Source: Hymenobacter psoromatis (lineage in GTDB: Bacteria; Bacteroidota; Bacteroidia; Cytophagales; Hymenobacteraceae). Taken from it: a stretch of 64,000 nucleotides of DNA. A model generated the notes under the pieces. The model was not told the DNA's origin. It worked only from the letters and a program-made list of their open reading frames with translations, and did no database searches. The translations under genes were made by a program, and so were the position numbers. Below, in pieces: positions 26,317 to 34,495 of this stretch. The stretch lies in NCBI GenBank assembly GCA_001596155.1, contig CP014771.1, positions 2,418,001 to 2,482,000 of the forward strand. Direction: 5' to 3'. Each line of letters starts with the position of its first letter. Within the stretch, counting starts at the first letter, position 1.

Positions 26317-27291
26317 ATGTCAGTAGAGAAGAACGAAGAGAAAATTCAGGCGGCCCTCAACGCCAATCCCGGCGTGGCCGGCGTGGCCAAGCGCAAGGTT
26401 GGCGGCCTGGGCCGGGGCCTCAACGCGCTGATTGAGGGGAGCTACGAGCACAAAGGCGACCGCGAGCAGCGCCTGGTGCCCCACCCCGTGAACTCGGTCG
26501 GCCAGATTGCGGTGGGCTACATTGAGGCTAATCCCTACCAGCCGCGCACGCACTTCGACCAGGAGGCGCTGGCCGAACTGGCCGACAGCATCAAGATTCA
26601 GGGCATTATTCAGCCCGTAACGGTGCGCCAGCTGGGCACCAACTCGTTCCAGCTCATCTCGGGCGAGCGCCGCCTGCAAGCCAGCAAGCTGGCCGGCCTG
26701 GACACCATTCCGGCCTACATCCGCAAGGCCGACGACCAGCAGATGCTGGAAATGGCGCTGATTGAGAACATTCAGCGCGAAAACCTGAATGCGATTGAGA
26801 TTGCCCTCAGCTATCAGCGCTTGCTCAGCGAGTGCCAGCTACGCCAGGAAGACCTGGGTGAGCGCGTGGGCAAAAACCGCTCGACCGTGACCAACTACCT
26901 GCGCCTGCTCAAGCTGCCACCCAGCATTCAGATTGGCCTGCGCGACTCAGTGATTGGCATGGGCCACGCCCGCGCCCTCATCACTATTGAGGACGCGCAG
27001 CAGCAGGTCGATTTGTACAAGCGCATCGTGGCCGAAGACCTGTCGGTGCGCCGCGTGGAGGAAATCGTGCGCGGCGGCTTCGGCCGGCCCACGGGGGGTA
27101 GCAGCCCCAAGCCGCAGCCCACGCCGGTGGTGCCCGTGGCCGAGCTGCGCCGCACCGAGCGCCAGCTCACCGACCATTTTGGCTCGAAGGTGCAGCTGCG
27201 GCCGGGTGCGCAGGGCCGCGGCGAAATCAAGATTTCCTTCGATTCGGTGGAGGATATGCAACGTATTCTGCACATTCTGCAACCTGCATAG
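26317..27291 (+). CDS. parB: ParB family chromosome-partitioning protein
   Basis: 324 residues. ParB/Srx N domain with GYIEANPYQPRTHFDQEALAELADSIKIQGIIQPV, the CTPase motif SGERRLQASKLAG, and ALIENIQRENLNAIEIA; then the helix-turn-helix KNRSTVTNYLRLLKLP and a C-terminal dimer domain. ATG 26317 is chosen because the preceding TTG start would leave only a few bases of 5' leader. Its parS target was not found in the window. Confidence 0.93.
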   Translation: MSVEKNEEKIQAALNANPGVAGVAKRKVGGLGRGLNALIEGSYEHKGDREQRLVPHPVNSVGQIAVGYIEANPYQPRTHFDQEALAELADSIKIQGIIQPVTVRQLGTNSFQLISGERRLQASKLAGLDTIPAYIRKADDQQMLEMALIENIQRENLNAIEIALSYQRLLSECQLRQEDLGERVGKNRSTVTNYLRLLKLPPSIQIGLRDSVIGMGHARALITIEDAQQQVDLYKRIVAEDLSVRRVEEIVRGGFGRPTGGSSPKPQPTPVVPVAELRRTERQLTDHFGSKVQLRPGAQGRGEIKISFDSVEDMQRILHILQPA

Positions 27292-27334
27292 GTGCCGCAC
27301 TACGTGAGTGCCGGTGGGCGTTAGCGGCTTGCTT

Positions 27335-28078
27335 ATGAAAAATTCTTCGCGTTCCCTACCCCCCCTTCGTGGCCTGGGCTGGCTGCTAGGCTTGCTGCTG
27401 CTGCTGGCTGGCCCGCACGCGGCCCAGGCGCAGTATCCCACTACCACGCCCAACCCGCTGGGCACGGGCACCGGCCTGAACAAGCCCACCGTGGTGCGGC
27501 CCGACACGGCCACGGTGCGCAAAATCAGCAAGAAGGAGAAGCGCGCCCTGGCCGCCGCCGACTCGGCCAAGCGCACCGAGCGGCTGTTTGGCCTGCACCT
27601 CACGCGGCCCGAAAAGGCGGGTTATCTGGCCCTGCTGCCCGGCGCGGGGCAGATTTACAACCATAAATACTGGAAGCTGCCCATCGTGTATGGCATGCTG
27701 GGTACCCTGGGCGTGGTGGAAGTCTTCTACCAACAGCACTATAGTGAATACTCCAAGGCCTACGCGATTACTGCTTTGCAACCTTCGGTGCTGCCCTCCG
27801 TGCTTTTAAATACCAGCGATTATCCAAATGCGAGCAAGGAAACGTCGGCTACCAATATCCAGACGGGCATCATCTTTTATCGCCGCTACCGCGACTTGTT
27901 CATTATAGTTGGAGCGCTGGGCTACGGCCTGCAAATTCTGGATGCGGTGGTGGATGCGCACCTCTACGGCTTCGACGTGAGCGATAATCTTTCGCTGAAC
28001 TGGCAGCCCGTGCTGTTGCCGGTGCCGGGGCAACTGGGGCTCGCGGCCGGCTTGTCCCTGACGCTACGGGCCAGGTAG
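27335..28078 (+). CDS. DUF5683 family membrane protein
   Basis: 247 residues from ATG 27335. Signal peptide (about 1-32, ending AAQAQ), a Pro/Thr-rich linker, then the family core RPEKAGYLALLPGAGQIYNHKYWKLPIVYGMLGTLGVVEVFYQQHY and a second hydrophobic part LFIIVGALGYGLQILDAVVDAHLYGFDVSDNL. Genes of this family regularly sit between parB and dapB in Bacteroidota, as here. Function unknown, probably an envelope protein. Confidence 0.82.
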   Translation: MKNSSRSLPPLRGLGWLLGLLLLLAGPHAAQAQYPTTTPNPLGTGTGLNKPTVVRPDTATVRKISKKEKRALAAADSAKRTERLFGLHLTRPEKAGYLALLPGAGQIYNHKYWKLPIVYGMLGTLGVVEVFYQQHYSEYSKAYAITALQPSVLPSVLLNTSDYPNASKETSATNIQTGIIFYRRYRDLFIIVGALGYGLQILDAVVDAHLYGFDVSDNLSLNWQPVLLPVPGQLGLAAGLSLTLRAR

Positions 28079-28129
28079 GCCACTGGCCTGCCGATGCGCA
28101 TTTAGCCCGCTTCGCCCTCTTTTTAAGCC

Positions 28130-28137
28130 TATCTTTG
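28130..28137 (+). promoter_or_regulatory. -7 box of the 42-codon ORF unit
   Basis: TATCTTTG, a full match to TAnnTTTG, in the gap behind the DUF5683 gene. It gives a start near 28144, just ahead of three stacked hairpins. No -33 TTTG at 19 bases is seen. Confidence 0.55.
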
Positions 28138-28143
28138 CCCAAG

Positions 28144-28255
28144 CGTGGAGATTGGTCTCCCGCCTCCACGGTGCCTTGAAAAAGGCGAAGCCCGTGGTTG
28201 GTGCCACGGGCTTCGAGGGGGTTTTCGAACTCCATAAACCGCAAGTCCAATGGAG
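28144..28255 (+). promoter_or_regulatory. Structured 5' leader hiding a start codon
   Basis: Four stems follow one another: CGTGGAG/CTCCACG (about 28144-28170), GCCTT-GAAA-AAGGC, GAAGCCCGTGG/CCACGGGCTTC (11 perfect pairs, about 28187-28214), and CTCCAT (28230-28235) with ATGGAG (28250-28255). The last contains the start codon of the small ORF, so the AUG would be masked in the folded RNA. Such layouts occur in leader-controlled and type I toxin mRNAs. Confidence 0.55.
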
Positions 28256-28378
28256 AACAAGCCACGTTCGGAAGGTGATTACGTTGTAATCATCCTCCGG
28301 TTACCGGTCAAGCTGCTCGTGCGGCTTACCCGGTGGTTGGTAGTAGTAGGCGCAAGTTACTTGCTTCTGCACCGCTAA
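28250..28378 (+). CDS. Small hydrophobic basic protein, 42 residues
   Basis: Starts MENKPRSEGDYVVIILRLPV and ends LVVVGASYLLLHR. After a charged N terminus the protein is a hydrophobic, Arg/Lys-studded helix (about residues 11-40), likely membrane-seeking. It stands alone between a -7 box and a perfect intrinsic terminator, behind a leader that can mask its start codon. I do not recognise it. A type I toxin-like or small membrane regulator role is inference only; no antisense antitoxin was identified. Confidence 0.5.
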   Translation: MENKPRSEGDYVVIILRLPVKLLVRLTRWLVVVGASYLLLHR

Positions 28379-28389
28379 CCTAAGAAGGG

Positions 28390-28422
28390 GTAGGGGGGCC
28401 GCGAGGTCCCCCTACTTTTTTC
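28390..28422 (+). terminator. Intrinsic terminator of the 42-codon ORF unit
   Basis: GTAGGGGGGCC, GCGA loop, GGTCCCCCTAC: an 11-bp stem with one G-T pair and a GNRA tetraloop, followed by TTTTTT. It ends 12 bases after the ORF stop. The rpsA terminator uses the same GCGA loop. Confidence 0.88.
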
Positions 28423-28486
28423 TAAGTCAAAGATACGGGAAAAGCGCGGCATAGTTCAGGGGCGGCTCAGCCTAAAATATCAGAAA

Positions 28487-29209
28487 ATGAACATCCTTTT
28501 AATCGGCTACGGCAAAATGGGGCAGACGATAGCCGGCCTGGCTACCAGCCGGGGCCACGAAATCGTGGGCATCGTGGACCACCAGACTTCCAGCCAGCGC
28601 ATCGAGGACTTCACGCCGGCGCAGGTCGAGGTGGCCATCGAGTTCACCCACCCCGAGGCGGCCTACGCCAACGTGGCGGCCTGCCTGCGCCAGGGCCTGC
28701 CCGTGGTGTGCGGCTCGACGGGCTGGCTGCACCACTTCGACGAGGCCAAGGCCTTGGTCGAAGCGACCAACGGTGCGCTCTTCTACGCCTCCAACTACAG
28801 CGTGGGCGTGAACCTGTTTTTTCACTTCAACGAGTACATCGCGGCCAAGATGAACCAGTTCGCGGCCGGCTACGACGTGCAGGTGACGGAGATTCACCAC
28901 GTGCATAAAGTGGACCAGCCCAGCGGCACCGCCCTCACGGCGGCCGAAGGCATCCTGGCCCACTTCCCGGCCAAAACCACCTGGCGCAACGCGCCGGCCC
29001 AGGCTCCGCATGAGCTGGCCGTGCTCAGCGAGCGGCTGGGCGAGGTGGTGGGCACCCATGAGGTGCGCTACGTGTCGAGCGCCGACACCATTGAGCTGCG
29101 CCACGAGGCCCACTCGCGCGAGGGTTTCGCGCTGGGCGCGTTGCTGGCGGCCGAGTGGCTGCCCGGCCGCCACGGTGTGTTTGGCATGAAGGAGCTGCTG
29201 GGGCTGTAA
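28487..29209 (+). CDS. dapB: 4-hydroxy-tetrahydrodipicolinate reductase
   Basis: Reduces the cyclic intermediate of lysine and diaminopimelate synthesis. 240 residues: short nucleotide-binding loop IGYGKMGQTIAG, the family block EIHHVHKVDQPSGTALTAAEG with the catalytic His pair and Lys, and SREGFALGALLAAEWL near the end. The N terminus is short, as in Bacteroidota DapB. Confidence 0.95.
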   Translation: MNILLIGYGKMGQTIAGLATSRGHEIVGIVDHQTSSQRIEDFTPAQVEVAIEFTHPEAAYANVAACLRQGLPVVCGSTGWLHHFDEAKALVEATNGALFYASNYSVGVNLFFHFNEYIAAKMNQFAAGYDVQVTEIHHVHKVDQPSGTALTAAEGILAHFPAKTTWRNAPAQAPHELAVLSERLGEVVGTHEVRYVSSADTIELRHEAHSREGFALGALLAAEWLPGRHGVFGMKELLGL

Positions 29210-29310
29210 AATTCGCCGGCCATTGCGAGGAAGACCGACGAAGCAATGACTGGCGGCGTTGTTTATTTGCTAAATATTCTACTGGTAGCCTAAAGCCTAC
29301 CCCCCGTTTC

Positions 29311-30465
29311 ATGCTCGTTCGCAAAACTGACCCTACTGCCCCGCCCCGGCCGCCCAAAACCAAGAGCCGCGAGTGGGTCGATTCCCTGCTGTTTGCGGTC
29401 ATCGCGGCCACGCTCATTCGCTGGGCCACGTTTGAGGCCTACGTCATTCCGTCGCCGAGCATGGAGCACTCGCTGCTGGTGGGCGACTACCTGTTCGTGA
29501 GCAAGTTGCACTATGGCCCGCTTACGCCCCAAACGCCCTTGCAGGTGCCGCTCACGCACCAGACGGTGCCGGTTTTTGGCTTCAAGAGCTACTCCGACCT
29601 CATTCAATTGCCCACGTACCGCTTTCCGGGTTTCAGTTCGATTAAGCGCAACGACGTGGTGGTGTTCCATGTGCCGCACGAGCAGCAGTTTCCGGCCGAC
29701 CTGCGCACCAACTACATCAAGCGTTGCATTGCCATCGCGGGCGACACGTTGGAGATTCGCAACGGCGTGATTTTCCTGAATGGCCAGCCCGGCACCATCG
29801 CGGGCTCGCCCCAAACCACGTATTTCATGGCCGTGGAAACGCCCAACGACGAAGTGCGCCAGGCGCTACACGACCAGGGGGTAGTGGACTACGACCAGCC
29901 CGACGGCATTCCGGGGGCTGGCACCAACCCCGAAACCGGCCAGCTGGGCTACGTCATCAGCTGCCCGGCGGCCGTGGCTGAGTACTTCAAAAAGCAGCCC
30001 TACGTGAAGTCGCTGACCGTGACGGCGCCCGCCGTGCAGCTCTTCCCCGACGTGGCCGATTTCCACGGCTCAGGAGCCATGAGCGCGGTGCAGCGCCGGT
30101 GGCAGCTCGACAACTACGGCCCGCTGCCCATTCCCAAAAAAGGCCAGACGATAGCGCTCTCGCCCGGCAACGCCGCGATTTATTACAAAATCGTGAGCCA
30201 GTACGAGCATAATAAAAACATTACCTGGGGCCCCGACGGCATGATTTTGCAGGATGGCAAGCCGCTCACCAGCTACACCATCAAGCAGAATTACTACTGG
30301 ATGATGGGCGACAACCGCCACAACTCGGAAGATTCGCGCTTCTGGGGCTTCGTGCCCGAAGACCACGTGGTGGGTAAGGCCGTACTCATCTGGCTCTCGC
30401 TCGACCCCTTCGGCGACGCCGCCCACAAGGTGCGCTGGAGCCGGCTGTTCCACACTATTAAGTAG
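29311..30465 (+). CDS. lepB: Signal peptidase I
   Basis: 384 residues, long for the family because of an insertion of about 120 residues typical of this phylum. One N-terminal membrane anchor (about 24-45), catalytic Ser 50 in PSPSMEHSL, catalytic Lys 137 in NYIKRCIAIAGD, and box E MMGDNRHNSEDSRFWG near the end. It removes Sec signal peptides. ATG 29311 is chosen over the long upstream frame, which runs back through dapB. A remnant of a family C repeat precedes it. Confidence 0.94.
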   Translation: MLVRKTDPTAPPRPPKTKSREWVDSLLFAVIAATLIRWATFEAYVIPSPSMEHSLLVGDYLFVSKLHYGPLTPQTPLQVPLTHQTVPVFGFKSYSDLIQLPTYRFPGFSSIKRNDVVVFHVPHEQQFPADLRTNYIKRCIAIAGDTLEIRNGVIFLNGQPGTIAGSPQTTYFMAVETPNDEVRQALHDQGVVDYDQPDGIPGAGTNPETGQLGYVISCPAAVAEYFKKQPYVKSLTVTAPAVQLFPDVADFHGSGAMSAVQRRWQLDNYGPLPIPKKGQTIALSPGNAAIYYKIVSQYEHNKNITWGPDGMILQDGKPLTSYTIKQNYYWMMGDNRHNSEDSRFWGFVPEDHVVGKAVLIWLSLDPFGDAAHKVRWSRLFHTIK

Positions 30466-30490
30466 CCCTACCCCCTTGGTAGAATCCAAG

Positions 30491-30525
30491 GGCCCGCGGC
30501 GGAATCATTCCGCCGCGGGCCTTTG
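30491..30525 (+). terminator. Terminator-like hairpin after lepB
   Basis: GGCCCGCGGCGGAAT, one base, and the perfect reverse complement ending at 30521, followed by TTTGTTCTT. It closes the parB-lepB region. Confidence 0.75.
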
Positions 30526-30578
30526 TTCTTATGCGGATTAGCTAGTAGCTTGCAGCCTCTAGTTTTCGCCTACCGTAT

Positions 30579-31073
30579 ATGGACCAGAAAGTGCTCGTAC
30601 TCAATGGCGATTACACCGCCATTACCTTATGCAGCGTGCAGAAGGCTTTTGTATTATTATTCCTGGACAAGGCTGAAATGGTGGCCAAGTCGGAGCATGG
30701 CACCATGCGCACCGTTTCGCAGGCCTACCCCAAGCCCAGCATCATCCGGTTGGCGCGCTACGTGCGCGTGCCCTACAAAGGCATCGCGCTCAGCCGCCAC
30801 AATATTTTCAAGCGCGACCAGTACGAGTGCCAGTACTGCGGCTCGACCAAAACGCTGACCCTCGACCACGTGCTGCCCCGCTCGCGCGGCGGCGACTCGG
30901 GCTGGACTAACCTCATCACGGCCTGCTCGCGCTGCAACCACGCCAAAGGCCAGCGCACGCCGTCGGAGGCCAACATGCCCCTGCGCACGCAGCCCAAAAA
31001 GCCCACGCTCGCCGGCTTTCTCAAGCTCTCGGCTGGCACCCTCGACCAGAACTGGCACGCCTACCTGGGGTAG
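30579..31073 (+). CDS. HNH endonuclease family protein
   Basis: 164 residues. Zinc-binding CQYC and CSRCN pairs, HNH core TLDHVLPRSRGGDSGWTNLITACSRCNHAKGQRTPSEA. The N-terminal 80 residues (VLVLNGDYTAITLCSVQKAFVLL...) are shared by a widespread bacterial subfamily of stand-alone HNH proteins. The cleavage target is unknown. Gene stands alone between a terminator and a family A palindrome. Confidence 0.88.
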   Translation: MDQKVLVLNGDYTAITLCSVQKAFVLLFLDKAEMVAKSEHGTMRTVSQAYPKPSIIRLARYVRVPYKGIALSRHNIFKRDQYECQYCGSTKTLTLDHVLPRSRGGDSGWTNLITACSRCNHAKGQRTPSEANMPLRTQPKKPTLAGFLKLSAGTLDQNWHAYLG

Positions 31074-31114
31074 GGAATTAGCTTAACCAGACAGTTGAAA
31101 GTACTGGACTAAAT

Positions 31115-31215
31115 AGAACGTCATCCCGAGCTTGCCGAGGAATCTCGCTCGCATCGTGGAACGAGGCTCCAACGACTGCGGGCGAGATTCCTCGGCAAGC
31201 TCGGGATGACGTTCT
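31115..31215. repeat. Intergenic palindrome, family A copy 3
   Basis: AGAACGTCATCCCGAGCTTGCCGAGG and its reverse complement. Compared with copies 1 and 2 both arms carry the same compensated changes (GCTGAGC to CCCGAGC, AGCATCTC to GGAATCTC), showing that pairing is kept. It lies between the convergent HNH and hydrolase genes. Confidence 0.87.
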
Positions 31216-31245
31216 TTTTCTACCTACTTACTCTTGACCAACTAC

Positions 31246-32190
31246 TTAGTAAGTGGCCGGCGCGGGAGCATTACCGGCGAGCGCGGCGTTGTTTTGGTTG
31301 CGGCGGGGCATGTTGCCCGACATTTCCTCCTGGTCGTAGTACGATTGCACTGGCTGGCCATTTACGAAGGTGAGCAGGTCGCGGTTGAGGCGGTCTTTGG
31401 CGGTAATGAGCAGGCCGTGGGGCTCGCCGTCGTAGGCCACGAGCTGCGCGCCGGGCACCATCGGCGCGGCGGCCTCGGCACCCGTGGCCGGGGGCACAAT
31501 GTCGTCGGAAGTACCGTAGATGAACAGCGCGGGCACGTGAATCGCCTGCATATCCTGGCGGAAGTCGGTTTCGCCGAAAGCCTTCACGCACTGCGAAGTG
31601 GCGCGGGGCGACGCCGGAAAAGCCAGGCTGGCCGACCAGTCGAGCACACCCTGGCTCACGGGGTGCGAGAGCACGCCCTGGCCGTAGAACTTCTTGCCAA
31701 AGTCGGACAGGAAGCCGAAACGGTCCTTGCCCAGGTTCTCCATCATGTCATCAAAAACCGCCTTATCAACGCCCGAGGGGTTGCTGTCCGTTTTCAGCAT
31801 GAAGGGCGTCACGGAACTCACGAAAACCACCTTGCTCACGCGGGCCCCGTGGTGGCGGCTCATGTAGCGGGCCACTTCGCCGCCGCCCATCGAGAACCCT
31901 ACCAGGGTCACGTTCTGGAGGTTGAGGGCATCGAGCACGGCCTTGAGGTCGTCGGCCAGCGTGTCATAATTATAGCCATCCCAGGGCTTCGACGACTGGC
32001 CGAAACCGCGGCGGTCGTAGGCAATCACGCGCACATCGTGCAGCGGCAGCTCGGCCAGCTGGTATTCCCAGGAAGCCGCGCTCAGGGGCCAGCCGTGGAT
32101 GAGTACAATCGGGTTGCCCTGGCCGTAGTCGTAATAATTGAGGTTGATGTCTTTGCCTTGGGCATCCTGGCCGACTTTGAGGAGATTCAT
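31246..32190 (-). CDS. Alpha/beta hydrolase, non-heme haloperoxidase-like
   Basis: 314 residues from ATG 32190. IVLIHGWPLSAASWEYQ (oxyanion loop), GYNYDTLADDLKAVLDAL, nucleophile in GFSMGGGEVARYM, Asp in YGTSDDIVPP and His in GEPHGLL follow the cofactor-free haloperoxidase/esterase pattern. An extra C-terminal tail of about 40 residues (Asn, Pro, Ala rich) goes beyond the usual fold. The true substrate is unknown; these proteins are mostly esterases. Confidence 0.85.
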   Translation of the reverse strand: MNLLKVGQDAQGKDINLNYYDYGQGNPIVLIHGWPLSAASWEYQLAELPLHDVRVIAYDRRGFGQSSKPWDGYNYDTLADDLKAVLDALNLQNVTLVGFSMGGGEVARYMSRHHGARVSKVVFVSSVTPFMLKTDSNPSGVDKAVFDDMMENLGKDRFGFLSDFGKKFYGQGVLSHPVSQGVLDWSASLAFPASPRATSQCVKAFGETDFRQDMQAIHVPALFIYGTSDDIVPPATGAEAAAPMVPGAQLVAYDGEPHGLLITAKDRLNRDLLTFVNGQPVQSYYDQEEMSGNMPRRNQNNAALAGNAPAPATY

Positions 32191-32404
32191 GGGGGTAGGG
32201 AAAAGTGGAAAAGGAAGGAGTTTTTTGGATTTACGCAAAGCCCAAGGGCAAGGATTAGCCTGGGCGTTATTTTATGGTGAACCACGCTGATTTATTGTTA
32301 GCTACGCCAGTTAATCAGTCATGAGGTAGAAAAATAAACCTGTTTTTACTCCTCGAAAGCGCGGGCGTCGACCACAATCACGCGCTGCACCCGTCTTTTG
32401 AGGT

Positions 32405-33634
32405 ATGAAACGCTTTTTCTGTGCCTTGGCGGGGCTGGTGAGTCTGGCGGGCTGCAACACTCAAACCACCTCAACTACTACCCCTACCCAAACTACCGAA
32501 GCCCGGCCGGCTGCTGCGCCGGCCAACTCGGCCGGCACTGACTATCAGGTATATCGCACCCGGCTGCCCGGCCAAGCCGACAGCCTGACGCTGCACCTCG
32601 TCACGGCCCCGCGCGGCTTTGATGCCACCGGCACGGCGGGCCGCTTCGGCAGCTACTACGGCTCCAATGGCCGTCCCTACACGCTGCAAGGCCAACCCAG
32701 CGCGGCCCCCGATAGCGTAGTATTATTCGAAATCAGCCCCGAAAAAGCCATCGACCCCAATGGCAGCAGCCTGTACTGGCGCCTGCGCCGGCAGCCGGGC
32801 GGCAACCTGGCCGGCACGGTGGGGCAGGCACCGGTGCGGCTGCGGCTGGTACGGCTGGCGGCCGGGGCGCTCACCTTCGTGGTGCGCTACTTCGCCGACT
32901 CGCTGGCGGCCTTTCCGCGCGAGGCCAGGTCGCCCAAGGCCCACCTGAGCGTGCAGGCCCTGGTGCCCGTGGGCCTACCCGAGGCAGTACGCCAAGCCCT
33001 GACAACCAGTATGCTACGCGGCCTGCGCGGCGACACTATCGACGGTATTCCCAGCGTCAGCCTGGCCGCGCTGTATAAGCAGCAGCGGCGGGACTATTTT
33101 AAGAGCTACCGCGAAGATGCCGCCGACAGCCGCCCTACCCCCGCCGACACGGCCGGCATTGGGGCCTATGCCCCCGGCCTCACTTACGAAAACCAGACGG
33201 CCGCCCATGTGCTCTACCAGCAAGGCAACTTGCTGAGCCTGGGCTTTCTCAGCTACGATTACAGCGGCGGGGCGCACGGCAGCTACGGCACCATCGGTGC
33301 CAGCTACGACCTGCGCACCGGCCGCCGCCTGCGCTACGCCGATATTTTTCAGCTGGCGGCGGCCCAGCAGCTACCTGCGTTGCTGGCCCGCGCCGTGCGC
33401 CCGCTGGTGGGTTTGCAAGCCGATGAGCCGCTCGATAAGCAACTGCTGGTGAATAAGATGCCTCTCACGCACAACGTGTTTTTGACCGAAGGCGGCGCGG
33501 TATTCATCTACCAGCCCTACGAAATCGCCTCTTATGCCCAGGGCGAAATCCGGGTTTTCCTACTCCTGTCGGAGCTGCGGCCGCTGCTGCGCGAGGGCCT
33601 GCCGCTGCCCGGCAGCGGGGTAGCCGCACGTTGA
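32405..33634 (+). CDS. DUF3298-type lipoprotein
   Basis: 409 residues. Lipobox LVSLAGC (Cys 17), a Thr-rich linker, then an N-terminal lipocalin-like region and a C-terminal DUF3298/RsiV-like domain: LGFLSYDYSGGAHGSYGTIGASYDLRTGRRLRYADIF ... VFIYQPYEIASYAQGEIRVFLLLSEL. Relatives bind cell-wall or lysozyme ligands in other phyla; here the role is open. Confidence 0.75.
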   Translation: MKRFFCALAGLVSLAGCNTQTTSTTTPTQTTEARPAAAPANSAGTDYQVYRTRLPGQADSLTLHLVTAPRGFDATGTAGRFGSYYGSNGRPYTLQGQPSAAPDSVVLFEISPEKAIDPNGSSLYWRLRRQPGGNLAGTVGQAPVRLRLVRLAAGALTFVVRYFADSLAAFPREARSPKAHLSVQALVPVGLPEAVRQALTTSMLRGLRGDTIDGIPSVSLAALYKQQRRDYFKSYREDAADSRPTPADTAGIGAYAPGLTYENQTAAHVLYQQGNLLSLGFLSYDYSGGAHGSYGTIGASYDLRTGRRLRYADIFQLAAAQQLPALLARAVRPLVGLQADEPLDKQLLVNKMPLTHNVFLTEGGAVFIYQPYEIASYAQGEIRVFLLLSELRPLLREGLPLPGSGVAAR

Positions 33635-33741
33635 GGGGCCGCGCTCAGCGGGTTACTCGGCTCAGCGACCGCTGGCCGTGGGCGCGCTGCTGGCGGCGCG
33701 CCTGTTGCGCCGGCCCGAGTAAGGCGCGTCCAACGTTTTAA

Positions 33742-34362
33742 TTGCTCATCACTCACTATTCCTTGCCAACTACTTCCCACCTGCTCATCATGGCGCGCCA
33801 CCCGGTGCTGGGCCAGGGCAAAACGCGGCTGGCCAGCACCATCGGCCCCGCCGCCGCGCTGACCGTGTACCACGAGTTGCTGGCCCACACCCGCGCCGCC
33901 ACGGCCGGCGTCTCTGCCACCAAAACGGTGTGGCTGGCCGGTGCCCCTACCCCCGACGCGCCCGACTACTGGCCCGGCTATGCCCAGCACCCGCAGCCGG
34001 CCGGCGACCTGGGCCAGCGGATGCACACGGCCTTCGCCACGGCTTTCGCGGCCGGTGCCACTAAGGCCGTCATCATCGGCACCGACTGCCCCGAGCTTAC
34101 TACGGAGCTGCTCGACCAGGCTTTCGCGCAGCTCGACGCGCAAGACGTAGTGCTGGGTCCCGCGCTCGATGGCGGCTACTACTTACTGGGAATGAAGGGA
34201 TTAATTTCTGATTTTTGCCTCGAAAAAGAATGGAGCACCGCCAGCGTGTGCCCCGCCACGCTGGCCGATGCAGCGCGCCTGGGCCTGCGCGTGGCCCTCC
34301 TATCTCCCCTCGCCGACGTGGACACGGCCGACGACCTGGCTGCCTGGCGCGCCCGCTCGTAA
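33742..34362 (+). CDS. TIGR04282-type glycosyltransferase (DUF2064)
   Basis: 206 residues. LLIMARHPVLGQGKTRLASTIG is the family's N-terminal signature, GDLGQRM and IIGTDCPELTTELLDQAF the nucleotide/metal site, LGPALDGGYYLLGMK the acceptor loop. Known as 'rSAM/selenodomain-associated transferase 1' and linked to arsenosugar-type pathways. No ATG precedes the first strand; a TTG (33742) or one seven codons later must be the start. It belongs with the two genes that follow. Confidence 0.85.
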   Translation: MLITHYSLPTTSHLLIMARHPVLGQGKTRLASTIGPAAALTVYHELLAHTRAATAGVSATKTVWLAGAPTPDAPDYWPGYAQHPQPAGDLGQRMHTAFATAFAAGATKAVIIGTDCPELTTELLDQAFAQLDAQDVVLGPALDGGYYLLGMKGLISDFCLEKEWSTASVCPATLADAARLGLRVALLSPLADVDTADDLAAWRARS

Positions 34363-34365
34363 AGC

Positions 34366-34477
34366 AGTAGCGCGAAGTTTCCACTTCATGCGCGAGCAGA
34401 GCGAACATCGTCGTTCGCGCCGTGCGGCCCCGCCATGCTCGCTGCGCTCACGCACGAAGTGGAAACTTCGCGCTACT
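34366..34477. repeat. Intergenic palindrome, family D copy 2
   Basis: AGTAGCGCGAAGTTTCCACTTC and its reverse complement ending GCGCTACT, with an inner GCGCGAGCAGAGCGAAC / CGCTGCGCTCACGC stem. It begins four bases after the glycosyltransferase stop. Confidence 0.82.
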
Positions 34478-34495
34478 AAAGTCCCTACCCCTATC

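Noticed and set aside
24298..27300. parS site near parAB
   Set aside because: I looked for GTTnCACGTGnAAC-like 16-mers here and at CACGTG sites in the window; none has the required flanks.
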